This document shows positions 53,418-62,523 of a DNA stretch of 64,000 nt, one piece after another. This stretch comes from Prado023 sp963798745. GTDB lineage: Bacteria; Actinomycetota; Actinomycetes; S36-B12; CAIYMF01. How positions within the stretch are numbered: position 1 is the first letter of the stretch; every line of letters begins with the position of its first letter. The DNA is taken from contig CAWCUF010000009.1 in the NCBI GenBank assembly GCA_963798745.1, positions 99,931 through 163,930 of the forward strand, read 5' to 3'. The position numbers and the translations under genes are program-made. The notes beneath the pieces were generated by a model. That model ran no database searches. It saw only the letters and a list, made by a program, of their open reading frames with translations, and was not told the DNA's origin.

Positions 53418-54536
53418 TCAGACTGCGGGGGTGCTGGGCTGGCCGGGGTTCAGTCGCTCGCCGGTCTCGGCATCGAACAGGTGCACGTGGTGGGGCACCG
53501 CCTCGATGCCGAGCATGGACCCGCGTGCCGGGTGGGTGCGCCCGTCGGTGCGGACGACGACCTCCTGGGTCTTGCCGTCGGGGAGCTCGACCTCGGTGTA
53601 GACGTAGGCATCGGCGCCCAGGCCCTCGACGATGAGGACCTTGACCGGCCAGGCCGAGTCGCTGTTGGTCACGCGCAGGTCCTCGGGCCGGAACCCGATG
53701 AACACGCTGCTGCGTCCCTTGGCGGTCAGCGCCTGCGCCGCGCCCTCGGGGAGGTCCACGGCCTTGCTGCCGAGGGTGACCTGCCCGTTGACCACGGGGG
53801 CCTCGACGATGTTCATGGCCGGGGAGCCGATGAACCCGGCGACGAACACGTTGGCCGGGGTGTCGTAGAGGTCCTGCGGGCTGCCGACCTGCATCAGGAT
53901 GCCGTCCTTGAGGACCACGATGCGGTCGCCCATGGTCATGGCCTCGGTCTGGTCATGGGTGACGTAGACCGTGGTGACGCCGAGGTCGCGCTGGAGCTTG
54001 GCGATCTGGGTGCGGGTCTGCACCCGCAGCTTCGCGTCCAGGTTCGACAGCGGCTCGTCCATCAGGAACACCTGCGGCTTGCGCACGATCGCCCGGCCCA
54101 TGGCCACCCGCTGACGCTGACCACCGGACATGGCCTTGGGCTTGCGGTCCAGGTAGGGCACCAGGTCCAGGATCCCGGCGGCCTCCTGGACGCGAGCCTC
54201 GATCTCGTCCTTGGACTCGCCGGCGATCTTCAGCGCGAAGCCCATGTTCTCGCGCACGGTCATGTGCGGGTACAACGCGTAGGACTGGAACACCATGGCG
54301 ATGTCGCGGTCCTTGGGCGCCAGGTTGGTGACGTCACGCTCACCGATGAAGATCTTGCCCTCGTTGACCTCCTCGAGGCCGGCGAGCATCCGCAGCGCGG
54401 TCGACTTGCCGCACCCGGACGGGCCGACGACGACCAGGAACTCGCCGTCGACGATCTCGAGGTCCAACTTGTTGACCGCAGGCTTGGTGGAACCGGGGTA
54501 GACCCGAGAGGCGCCTTGGAAAGTGACAGTGGCCAT
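53418..54536 (-). CDS. Sugar ABC transporter ATP-binding protein (MalK/UgpC type), first copy
   Basis: A 372-residue ATPase: Walker A GPSGCGKST near residue 38, signature SGGQRQRVAMGRAI, Walker B VFLMDEPLSNLDAKLR, switch VTHDQTEAMTMGDR, and a C-terminal TOBE/MalK regulatory domain (VFIGFRPEDLRV to HVHLFDAETGERLNPG). Such subunits often serve several sugar importers. The ATG at 54536 gives the family start MATVTFQGASRVYPG, with AAGGGA upstream. No permease is adjacent; the closest are those of the malEFG operon 5 kb upstream on the same strand, which has its own second copy. Confidence 0.92.
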   Translation of the reverse strand: MATVTFQGASRVYPGSTKPAVNKLDLEIVDGEFLVVVGPSGCGKSTALRMLAGLEEVNEGKIFIGERDVTNLAPKDRDIAMVFQSYALYPHMTVRENMGFALKIAGESKDEIEARVQEAAGILDLVPYLDRKPKAMSGGQRQRVAMGRAIVRKPQVFLMDEPLSNLDAKLRVQTRTQIAKLQRDLGVTTVYVTHDQTEAMTMGDRIVVLKDGILMQVGSPQDLYDTPANVFVAGFIGSPAMNIVEAPVVNGQVTLGSKAVDLPEGAAQALTAKGRSSVFIGFRPEDLRVTNSDSAWPVKVLIVEGLGADAYVYTEVELPDGKTQEVVVRTDGRTHPARGSMLGIEAVPHHVHLFDAETGERLNPGQPSTPAV

Positions 54537-54658
54537 GATGGTAAATCCCTTCACCGGCAGGTACGTGCCGGACGATCCGGGTGGAGGGTGCTCGGAACCA
54601 CGGGTGCGGCTCCGGGACCACCATAGGACACCGGGCGCGCTGAGGCGGGTTCGTCGCG

Positions 54659-55282
54659 CTACCGAGTCGACGCCACGACAGCGCCTGCCGCGATCGCGGC
54701 CCGCACCTGGTCGGCCTCGGCCTGGCTCATCATGCCGTTGGCCACCGCCAGGTCGAGCAGTTGGCCGACATCGGTGATGCCCATGGCGCCGGCCAGGGAC
54801 TTCAGCGACTCCGGCAGGGGGAGGTCGGCGAGGGGAACGTCGCCACCGGGCGCCGAGTCGTTCGGGGTGCCCTCGGGGCCGGTGCCCTCCGGCGCGGCGC
54901 CGTCACCGGGCAGCAGGTCCTCCAGGTTCAGGTCTCCCGAGCCCAGGCTGGCGGCGAGGTCCGAGGTCGAGCCGAACAGGGAGCTGGTCGCCAACTGCCA
55001 GGTGGCGACCCCCAGGCCCAGGGCGGCCACCGACGCCAGCGCGGCGAACGCGACCGCGATGCGGGTCCGGGTGCGCTGGCGGGCGAACTTCTCCTGCCAC
55101 ACGGCCGCCTCGTGGTTGATCGGGGCGTAGCCAGGGGTGTATCCGGGGCCGGGCGGGTAGCCGGGGTCGGACCCGGAGTACCCCGCCGGGACGCGGGGCA
55201 GCGCCGTCGTGTCGTGCTGGCCCGCATAGCCCGGGGCGGCGGGTTGGGACGCTGCAGTGGGGGAGTACGGCTGCTGGGTCAT
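54659..55282 (-). CDS. Single-pass membrane protein with Pro/Tyr-rich N-terminus, unknown function
   Basis: Not recognised. 207 residues: a proline/glycine/tyrosine-rich cytoplasmic segment (GYPPGPGYTPGYAP), a basic turn (RQRTRTR), one membrane helix (IAVAFAALASVAALGLGVATW, about residues 74-94), then an acidic outside part with LADLPLPESLKSLAGAMGITDVGQLLDLAVANGMMSQAEADQV, which could be a small helical domain. It sits between the two MalK-type genes on the same strand. No link to transport can be shown. Confidence 0.65.
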   Translation of the reverse strand: MTQQPYSPTAASQPAAPGYAGQHDTTALPRVPAGYSGSDPGYPPGPGYTPGYAPINHEAAVWQEKFARQRTRTRIAVAFAALASVAALGLGVATWQLATSSLFGSTSDLAASLGSGDLNLEDLLPGDGAAPEGTGPEGTPNDSAPGGDVPLADLPLPESLKSLAGAMGITDVGQLLDLAVANGMMSQAEADQVRAAIAAGAVVASTR

Positions 55283-55376
55283 GTTCCCATTGTCACCGCT
55301 GGCGCGGCTGGTGCGGAACCGCGCGCCAGGACCAGGTGCGCCAGCGGGTTCGAGGCAGGTAAGGATTGCCCACGGC

Positions 55377-56567
55377 TCAGTCGCGGACGGCCTCCGACGT
55401 CTCGGGATCGAACAGGTGGACGCGCTCCATGTCCACCGAGATCTCCACGGTGTCGCCGTTGCGCACGCGTGAGCGCGGCGCGAACGAGGCCACCCACTTC
55501 ACGCCCTCGCCGAGGGTGTGCAGCTCCTGTTCGCCGGACTCCTTGGCCAACAGTTGCGTGTCGGCGGTCTCCACCCGCTCGGCGTCGAAGGTGAAGTGCA
55601 CGATGATCTCCGAGCCCAGCGCCTCGGTGAGGGTGATCTTGGCCTGCAGGCGCTGGTCGGCCGGGCCCTCGCGCAGGCTGGAGTCCTCCATGTCCTCCGA
55701 GCGCACACCCATGACGACCTTCTTGCCCACGAAGCCGCGCAGCGCGGGCTTGCGCTCGAGCAACGCCTCCGGAGCCGTCAGCTCGATCCCGCCCACCTTG
55801 AGGACCAGGCGATCGCCCTTGTCGAGCACGTCGGCCATGACCAGGTTCATCGGCGGCGAGCCGACGAACTGCGCGACGAAGATGTTGTTCGGGGAGTCGT
55901 AGCACTCACTCGGGCTGCCGAGCTGGTTGAGCACGCCGGCCTTCATGACCGCCATGCGGTCGCCCATGGTCATGGCCTCGGTCTGGTCATGGGTGACGTA
56001 GAGGGTGGTGGTGTTCAGTGCCCGCACGACCGCGGAGATCTCAGCGCGCATCTGCACGCGCAGCTTCGCGTCGAGGTTCGACAGCGGCTCGTCCATGAGG
56101 AACACCTGCGGCTCGCGGACGATCGCCCGCCCCATCGCCACGCGCTGCCGCTGGCCACCGGAGAGCTGCTTGGGCCGACGCTCGAGCAGTGGCGTGAGCT
56201 CGAGCATGTCGGCGGCCTTCTTCACCCGCGCGGCGATGTCGTCCTTGGGCATCTTGCGCAGCTTCAGGCCGTAGGCCATGTTGTCGCCCACGGTCATGTG
56301 TGGGTAGAGGGCGTAGGACTGGAAGACCATGGCGATGTCCCGGTCCTGCGGCTCGAGCTCGTTGACCCGCTTGCCGCCGATCCGCAGCTCGCCGCTGGAG
56401 ATGTCCTCCAGACCGGCCACCATCCTCAGCGCCGTGGACTTGCCGCAGCCGGACGGCCCGACCAGGACGAGGAACTCGCCGTCGGCCACATCGATCGACA
56501 GGTCCTGGACGGCGTGGAAGCCGTTGTCGTACACCTTGTTGATCTTGTCAAGTTCGACGCTTGCCAT
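55377..56567 (-). CDS. malK: Maltodextrin-type ABC transporter ATP-binding protein, second copy
   Basis: A 396-residue MalK/MsmK/UgpC ATPase: Walker A GPSGCGKST near residue 39, Q-loop VFQSYALYPHMT, signature LSGGQRQRVAMGRAI, Walker B VFLMDEPLSNLDAKLR, and a C-terminal regulatory domain (GVRSEDMEDSSLREG to RVHLFDPETSEAVRD). Its ATG lies 12 bases after the GH13 stop, making it the fifth gene of malE-malF-malG-GH13-malK and the likely motor of that importer. Confidence 0.93.
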   Translation of the reverse strand: MASVELDKINKVYDNGFHAVQDLSIDVADGEFLVLVGPSGCGKSTALRMVAGLEDISSGELRIGGKRVNELEPQDRDIAMVFQSYALYPHMTVGDNMAYGLKLRKMPKDDIAARVKKAADMLELTPLLERRPKQLSGGQRQRVAMGRAIVREPQVFLMDEPLSNLDAKLRVQMRAEISAVVRALNTTTLYVTHDQTEAMTMGDRMAVMKAGVLNQLGSPSECYDSPNNIFVAQFVGSPPMNLVMADVLDKGDRLVLKVGGIELTAPEALLERKPALRGFVGKKVVMGVRSEDMEDSSLREGPADQRLQAKITLTEALGSEIIVHFTFDAERVETADTQLLAKESGEQELHTLGEGVKWVASFAPRSRVRNGDTVEISVDMERVHLFDPETSEAVRD

Positions 56568-56579
56568 CCCTGCTCCTGT

Positions 56580-58469
56580 TCATCGACCGGGACCACTCAG
56601 CCCCGGCAGCCGCCACATCTGCACCATCGGACCATCTCCTGGCAGTTCTGCCAGACCTGCTGACTGCGCAAGGCTCGCGCCTCCGTAGACATTGCGAGCG
56701 CCCATGCCGTCACCGAGCCCGAGCAGGTCGGCGGCCAAGGCTATCGGAGGCCCGGATGCGCGAGCGAGCAGGACGAGCATTGACTCGTCCTGTGCCTCGC
56801 GCAGCCAGACCATTCGATCGGCGTCGACGTGGACCCAGCGCAAGCCTCCCCGACGAAGGGCCTGCGAGTCGCGGCGAACAGCACAAAGTCGCCCGAACAC
56901 GGACATGAGTTCCTGGTTCCAGGATTCTGGTCGCTCCCACGGGAACGGCACGCGGCCGGCCTCGCCGGTGCGCCCCTGCAGCCCGATCTCGTCGCCGGCC
57001 CAGATCATCGGCACGCCGGGGTGGGCGATCATCGCGGCGACGGCAACCTCGGTCAGGCGCGGATCGTCGGTGATCGTGGCGATCCGCGGCGTGTCATGGC
57101 TGGACACCATGGTCAGGCTGGCCTGGCGGGCTGCCCACGGGATGGCGCTGAAGGCCCGCATGGTGGCGGCCACCGACGCACCGGGCAGCCGTGGCCAGTG
57201 CGGCAGGGGAGCGCCCAGCCAGTCGCCGAAGGGGGAGTCCGGGCGGACGAGCCAGGTCCACATCGGTCGGGCCAGCCCTGAGTAGTTCATGATCCCGTGC
57301 CAGGTGGTGCCGTCGACGTCGGGCAGGAAGTCGTGGAAGTGCTCACCGACCAGGTACGCGTCGGCCGACACCTGCGCCATCGTGGTGCGCAGTGCCCTGG
57401 CGACCTGATGGTTCAGGTCGGTCGCCTGGTAGCGCCCGGTCATGTTGGCCACGTCGATGCGCCAGCCGTCGAGACCGAAGTCGAGCCAGCGTGCGGCGAC
57501 GCTCTGAGACCCGGAGACGATCCGCGCGGCCAGCGCGGTGCTGCGGTGATCGAGCTTGGGCAGCGTCCGGTGCCCAAGCCAGCCGACGTAGCCGCGGGGG
57601 ACGACGGGATCCTCGCCGGGGGCGTCGAACAGGTAGAACTCGGCTTCGGGTGCACTGGGGTCGGCGCGGCCGGCGGTGAACCAGTCGTGAGTGCTGCCCG
57701 TGTGGTTGGTGGTCAGGTCGCCCAGGATCCGCATCCCGCGGGCGTGGGCGGCGTCGATCAGCGCCCGGTAGGCCGCGTTGCCCCCGAGCAGCGGGTCGAC
57801 GTGGTCGAAGCTGGTGGCGTTGTAGCGGTGGCTGGAGTTCGCGGGGAACACCGGGGTGAGGTACAGCGTGTTGGCGCCCACGGCTGCGATGTGGTCAAGG
57901 TGCTCAGCCACCCCGTACAGGTCCCCGCCGTAGATCTGACGTGCCGAGGGGCGCCCGCCGGGCTCCGGGGGGTCCTCCCAGGCCGCCGGCACCGCCCAGT
58001 CAGGGGTCGGCTCGTCGACGCGGCCGCTGCGGGCGAACCGATCGGGAAACACCTGGTAGACGATCGCGTCGTCGAGCCACTGCGGTGGCGCGTCCGCGAC
58101 AGCGACCCGGAAGTCGCCCGCGTCGGGCAGGTCGGCCTCGACCGGACCGGCGGCGGTCAACCAGCGGTAGCCGGTGGCACCCCCGTCGAGCAGGAACCGG
58201 TAGTGCGAGACGGTGTTGTGGGCCGTGAGGTCCGCGCGCCACCAGGTGCCGGTGGCGTCCTGACGGTCGATCCGGGCTGGTGCGTACTCCGGCTCCCCAT
58301 CAAGGACCTGGCGCACGGCCACGGTGCTCACCGGGTCGGCGTGCGAGGTGCGCAGCAGCACGGTGAACGAATCACCGTGCTGCTGCGGCGGGTCCGGGCA
58401 GTAGCCGGGGGAGCCGTCGTGATGCGGCGCGCCCAGCAGCGAGCCCGCCAACGCCGGTCCCCAGGTCAT
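56580..58469 (-). CDS. GH13 alpha-glycosidase (neopullulanase / cyclomaltodextrinase type)
   Basis: A 629-residue enzyme without a signal peptide, so cytoplasmic. An N-terminal beta domain (about residues 25-125) precedes the (beta/alpha)8 barrel: YQVFPDRFARSG, the calcium/substrate strand LTTNHTGSTHDWF, the nucleophile in GLDGWRIDVANMTG (Asp near residue 339), the acid/base in YLVGEHFHDF (Glu near 376) and the third carboxylate in SSHDTPRIAT (Asp near 459). It should hydrolyse maltodextrins brought in by the adjacent MalEFG-K system. Its start is 9 bases after malG. Confidence 0.93.
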   Translation of the reverse strand: MTWGPALAGSLLGAPHHDGSPGYCPDPPQQHGDSFTVLLRTSHADPVSTVAVRQVLDGEPEYAPARIDRQDATGTWWRADLTAHNTVSHYRFLLDGGATGYRWLTAAGPVEADLPDAGDFRVAVADAPPQWLDDAIVYQVFPDRFARSGRVDEPTPDWAVPAAWEDPPEPGGRPSARQIYGGDLYGVAEHLDHIAAVGANTLYLTPVFPANSSHRYNATSFDHVDPLLGGNAAYRALIDAAHARGMRILGDLTTNHTGSTHDWFTAGRADPSAPEAEFYLFDAPGEDPVVPRGYVGWLGHRTLPKLDHRSTALAARIVSGSQSVAARWLDFGLDGWRIDVANMTGRYQATDLNHQVARALRTTMAQVSADAYLVGEHFHDFLPDVDGTTWHGIMNYSGLARPMWTWLVRPDSPFGDWLGAPLPHWPRLPGASVAATMRAFSAIPWAARQASLTMVSSHDTPRIATITDDPRLTEVAVAAMIAHPGVPMIWAGDEIGLQGRTGEAGRVPFPWERPESWNQELMSVFGRLCAVRRDSQALRRGGLRWVHVDADRMVWLREAQDESMLVLLARASGPPIALAADLLGLGDGMGARNVYGGASLAQSAGLAELPGDGPMVQMWRLPGLSGPGR

Positions 58470-58478
58470 CTGCGCAGG

Positions 58479-59426
58479 TCAGCCCTTGACTGCGCCGGCG
58501 GTCAGACCGGTGACCAACTGCTTCTGGGCGAACGCGAACACCACAAGCACCGGGAGCGCGGCCATCAGCGCGCCTGCGGCGAACAGGCCCCACTCCTGGC
58601 GCAGCGGGTTGCTGACGTAGGAGTACAGGCCCACGGCCAGCGTGGTGTCGCGCTGGTCGGCCAGGACCACCGAGGCGATCGCGAGCTCGTTGAACATGCC
58701 GGTGAAGGTCACGAAGAAGACCACCGTCAGGATCGGGGCGGCCAGGCGCAGGATCATGCCGAAGAAGATGCGCACATGGCTGGCGCCATCGATGCGCGCC
58801 GACTCGTCGATCTCCACGGGGATCGTGTCGAAGAAGCCCTTCATCAGGTAGGTGTTCACCCCGAGCGTGCCGCCCAGGTACACCAGGACCAGGCCCCAGA
58901 TCGTGCCCAGGCCGATCGCCGGGAACGTGTCTCGGATGGTCGAGAGCAGCAGGAAGATCGCGGTGATCGCCAGGATCGCGGGGAACATCTGGACCAGGAC
59001 CAGCGAGGTCAGGCCGGCCCGGCGGCCCTTGAAGCGCATCCGGCTGAACGCGAACGCCGCCGCGGCACCCATGAACACAGACACGAACGACACGACGGTC
59101 GCGATGATCACGGTGTTCTGGAACCAGACCGGGAACGGACGTTGTGGGTTGTTCAGCACGTCGCTGAAGTTCTGCGTGTCGTACGGCGGCAGCGGCAGGA
59201 TGCACTGGACGGTCTGGATGCCCGCCAGGTTCGACGGGCACGCCGAGGTCAGCGTGTTGCCCTGGCTGAAGGCCAGGTTGACGATGTAGGAGATCGGGAA
59301 CAGGGCGAAGATCACCGCGGCCACCAGGATCAGGTGCCGCCACCCGACGGTCTTCATCCAGCGGCCGAACGGCATGCGCTCGACCTCGATCGGGGTGGCT
59401 GCGGGTTCGGTCGTGGTGGTGCTCAT
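58479..59426 (-). CDS. malG: Maltose/maltodextrin ABC transporter permease MalG
   Basis: A 315-residue permease with six helices. The first (LILVAAVIFALFPISYIVNLAF) is followed by a periplasmic loop and the EAA cytoplasmic loop DESARIDGASHVRIFFGMILRLAAP at about residues 205-230. Its start overlaps the malF stop by 4 bases (ATGA). It partners MalF in import of maltodextrins. Confidence 0.93.
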   Translation of the reverse strand: MSTTTTEPAATPIEVERMPFGRWMKTVGWRHLILVAAVIFALFPISYIVNLAFSQGNTLTSACPSNLAGIQTVQCILPLPPYDTQNFSDVLNNPQRPFPVWFQNTVIIATVVSFVSVFMGAAAAFAFSRMRFKGRRAGLTSLVLVQMFPAILAITAIFLLLSTIRDTFPAIGLGTIWGLVLVYLGGTLGVNTYLMKGFFDTIPVEIDESARIDGASHVRIFFGMILRLAAPILTVVFFVTFTGMFNELAIASVVLADQRDTTLAVGLYSYVSNPLRQEWGLFAAGALMAALPVLVVFAFAQKQLVTGLTAGAVKG

Positions 59427-61024
59427 GCGCCGATCTCCTCGAGCTTCTTGGTGTACCGGAACGAGAACGCCGAGATGGTGCCCACGACGATGAAGATGAT
59501 CAGGGCGATCGCCGAGGCCAGTCCAAGTCTCTGGTTGGTCTGGTTGAACGCCATGCGATAGGTCCAGTTGATCAACAGGTCCGTTGAGCCACCGTCACTG
59601 ATCTGGCCAGGGAATGGACCACCGCCGGTGAGCATCTCGATCAGTGTGTAGTTGTTGAAGTTGAACGTGAAGGAGGCGATCAGCAGCGGGGCGGTGGAGA
59701 TCATCAGCAGCGGTAGGACGATGGTGCGGAACGCGTGCCAGCCACTGGCTCCGTCGACGAACGCGGCCTCCTTGAGGTCCGCGGGAATCGCGGTCAGCGC
59801 GCCGGTGCAGATCAGGAAGAAGTAGGGATAGGCGATCCAGAGGTTGACCACCAGCACCGACAGCCGGGCGAGATTGGCCTCGCCGAGCCAGTTGATGGGA
59901 TCTCCGGGCAGCATCTGGTTGATCAGGCCGAAGTCGGTGTTGAGCATCCCTCGCCACAGCGGCGCGGTCAGGAAGATCGGCATCGCGTAGGGAAGGATCA
60001 GCAGCACCCGGTAGTACTTCATTCCCTTCATCCGGCGATCGGTCATGACCACCGCGAGCAGCAGTCCTAGCGCGAACGTGGTGAACACTGTCATGAAGGC
60101 GAAGAAGAACGTCCAGATGGTGATGGGCAGGAATCGATCGCGGATCTGTGGATTCTGGAAGATCGAGGTGTAGTTCTCGAATCCGATGAAGACCTTCCAG
60201 CCCGGCTGCAGTACCTGGCCATCAGGGGATTCGAAGTTGCCGCTGTCGTTGGGCGTGTACACCGTGCCGTTGTTGATGTCGGTGAGGGTGTCGGCTTCCG
60301 AGTCGTAGACGAAGCCGGAACGTACCTCTCGGGCCTCGGATACACCGGACTGACTCAGGAACGTGCCGGTCTCCAAGTTCAGGGGGACACGCAGCTCGGT
60401 CCACTGGGTGTTGAAATCGGCGTTGCTGGTCAGGGTGCCGAGGTTCAGAGAGGTGTATCCGTTGACACCGGTGACCCGATCACCGGTGAGGACCAGGTCG
60501 GTCGGGGCAACTGGGGTCAGGCCGTCGATCGTGCCGATCGAGGTCGTGCCCGCTGTCGGGGTGCCCTCCGGGAAGGTGACGAGCATCGACACGGTCCCGC
60601 CGGACTCGATCGGGACGACGGGGTAGTCCGCTGACGTCTCGATCGGACGCTCGCCTCGGATCACCAGGGCGTTGATCGCCGACTCCTTGTCGCCGAGGTT
60701 GCCCGTGCCGTAGTTGGTCAAACTGGATTGGGCGGTGAGCACGATCGTGTAGACCTGGAACACGAGCAGGAAGACCAGGCCCGGCAGCAGGTACTTCATG
60801 GGCAAGCCCTTGGTGAAGTACACGAGGTTCACAGCCAGCAGGGTCAGGACGAAGAACCCGACCGCGAGCGTCCACCCATCAGCGAGCGCCTGGGCCAGCA
60901 TCCAGATCAGCAGCGCGTCGATGATGCCTACGAGGACCAACTTGATCGTCAGCCCGCCAGCAGTGACGGACTTCGACGACTTGGGTGCGGCCTCTGCCGC
61001 AGGTCGATCGGTGGTGATGCTCAT
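59423..61024 (-). CDS. malF: Maltose/maltodextrin ABC transporter permease MalF
   Basis: A 533-residue permease. Helices at about residues 27-70 and 78-100 come before a large extracytoplasmic domain of about 170 residues (roughly 105-275, rich in strands), comparable to the P2 loop of E. coli MalF that contacts the binding protein. Then come the core helices and the EAA loop KEAAFVDGASGWHAFRTIVLPLLM near residues 425-448. It follows malE by 36 bases and overlaps malG. Confidence 0.93.
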   Translation of the reverse strand: MSITTDRPAAEAAPKSSKSVTAGGLTIKLVLVGIIDALLIWMLAQALADGWTLAVGFFVLTLLAVNLVYFTKGLPMKYLLPGLVFLLVFQVYTIVLTAQSSLTNYGTGNLGDKESAINALVIRGERPIETSADYPVVPIESGGTVSMLVTFPEGTPTAGTTSIGTIDGLTPVAPTDLVLTGDRVTGVNGYTSLNLGTLTSNADFNTQWTELRVPLNLETGTFLSQSGVSEAREVRSGFVYDSEADTLTDINNGTVYTPNDSGNFESPDGQVLQPGWKVFIGFENYTSIFQNPQIRDRFLPITIWTFFFAFMTVFTTFALGLLLAVVMTDRRMKGMKYYRVLLILPYAMPIFLTAPLWRGMLNTDFGLINQMLPGDPINWLGEANLARLSVLVVNLWIAYPYFFLICTGALTAIPADLKEAAFVDGASGWHAFRTIVLPLLMISTAPLLIASFTFNFNNYTLIEMLTGGGPFPGQISDGGSTDLLINWTYRMAFNQTNQRLGLASAIALIIFIVVGTISAFSFRYTKKLEEIGA

Positions 61025-61060
61025 GGTCGGGTTCTTCGTCCCTTCTTGATCAGTGTGTGA

Positions 61061-62305
61061 TCAGCCCGCAGCGATCGCCGCGTTGATGGCGTCGCCGGCT
61101 TCGGTCATGGTCGTGGTCGGGTCCTCACCCGAGGCGACCTTGAACTCGGCCAGGCCCAGTGCCTCCCAGACCGAACCCATCTCGGGCACGGACGGCTGCG
61201 GGATGCCCTGCTTGCCGTAGTCGATGAACCCCTTGACGATCGGGTCGGCAGAGACCTTGTCCGCGGAGGCGGTCCACGCCGGCGGGCGCGGGTCGGCCAC
61301 GTACATGGCGTCCATGAACTCCGTGGTCATCACGTACTGGTTGAGGAACGTCTGAGCGATCAGCGCGTTCTGGGCCTTGGTCGGGATGAACATCGTCTGA
61401 ACGCCGATGAACGCCGAGGACGTCGAGGGGCCGTCCGGAACCGGGCAGACCACCGTGTCGGGGACTGCGGCAACTGCGTCGGAGACGTTCCACGGGCCGG
61501 TGATGAACCATGCCGACTTGCCGGAGTTGTAGGACTCCTTGGCGATGTCGCCGGTGACCGAGGCCTTGATCAGGCCGTCGTCAGCCATCTGCTGCAGCGA
61601 CTCGGCGGCCACGATGGAGCCGGGTCCACCGACGCCCATGTCGTCGACGTTGTAGGTGCCATCAGGGTTCTGGCCGAAGATGTACCCACCGTTGGCGGTG
61701 TACAGCGGCATCCAGTGATAGGCATCGCCCTGGTCGCCGATCTGAAGCGCCAGCGGAAGCGAGGCCTCGCCGTCGTCCTTGAGCTTCTTGCCGGCGCTCA
61801 TGAGGTCGTCGAGGGAGGCCGGGCAGTCCGGGGACAGCGCGGGGTTGGTCAGCAGGGCGACGTTCTCCACCGCGTAGGGCACGCCGTAGGTCTTGCCGTC
61901 GTAGGTGATCGCCTGGACGGAGACGTCACTGAAGCTGGAGGCGTTGGCACCGAGGTCGAAGGGGCTCACGACACCGTTGGTGACCAGCTCGCCGAGCCAG
62001 TCGTGGGCGCCGATGAACAGGTCCGGCACATCGCCGGTCTGGTTGCCCTGGACAGCGCGGCTGCGGATGTCGCCGAAGTCGATCTGCACGACGTCGCAGG
62101 TGATCCCGTTCTCCGCGGCGAACTTGTCGCACTCGGCCTTGATCGGAGGGGTCCGGACCTCGTCGGCCCAGATGGTGAAGGTGCCCGACGCGGCCGGGGG
62201 GGCCGCCGAGCCGTCGTCTGTTGCGGTCTCGCTGTCGCTGCCACAGGCGGCGAGCAGGAGTGCGAGGCTTGCGGCTGCAGCCCCGACCTTGGTTGTGCGG
62301 CGCAT
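61061..62305 (-). CDS. malE: Maltose/maltodextrin-binding lipoprotein
   Basis: A 414-residue extracellular solute-binding protein. The signal MRRTTKVGAAAASLALLLAAC has the lipobox Cys21. The mature protein is MalE-like: GTFTIWADEVRTP, VPDLFIGAHDWLGELV, YGVPYAVENVALLTN, GDAYHWMPLYTANGGYIFG and GKSAWFITGPWN. The ATG at 62305 is preceded by GGGAG at 5 bases. First gene of the malEFG-GH13-malK unit. Confidence 0.94.
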   Translation of the reverse strand: MRRTTKVGAAAASLALLLAACGSDSETATDDGSAAPPAASGTFTIWADEVRTPPIKAECDKFAAENGITCDVVQIDFGDIRSRAVQGNQTGDVPDLFIGAHDWLGELVTNGVVSPFDLGANASSFSDVSVQAITYDGKTYGVPYAVENVALLTNPALSPDCPASLDDLMSAGKKLKDDGEASLPLALQIGDQGDAYHWMPLYTANGGYIFGQNPDGTYNVDDMGVGGPGSIVAAESLQQMADDGLIKASVTGDIAKESYNSGKSAWFITGPWNVSDAVAAVPDTVVCPVPDGPSTSSAFIGVQTMFIPTKAQNALIAQTFLNQYVMTTEFMDAMYVADPRPPAWTASADKVSADPIVKGFIDYGKQGIPQPSVPEMGSVWEALGLAEFKVASGEDPTTTMTEAGDAINAAIAAG

Positions 62306-62523
62306 GAATGCTCCCGTTCTGGTGAGTTGAACCCGGGACCCGTCCACACTGGGGCCCGTCGAGGGCATCATGCCCCGCGGGTGCGGGCATCGCTCGGTGG
62401 GGGAAGGCGAGTCGAGACCTGAGATCGCACGCGTAACCAAACCGTGACCTTTGGCGGGTAGGAGCAGCCCTCGGGTGCCCTGTGACGGGCGGAAGTGGTG
62501 CCCTCGACAGGCTCGGTCCGACC
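62306..62523. other. 218-base spacer between the two binding-protein genes
   Basis: No gene is supported. It probably holds the promoter of malEFG; GGTTTGGTTACGCGTGCGAT on the minus strand (about 62426-62445) includes a TTACGCGT-like -10 candidate, but I cannot identify a LacI-type operator. Confidence 0.4.
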
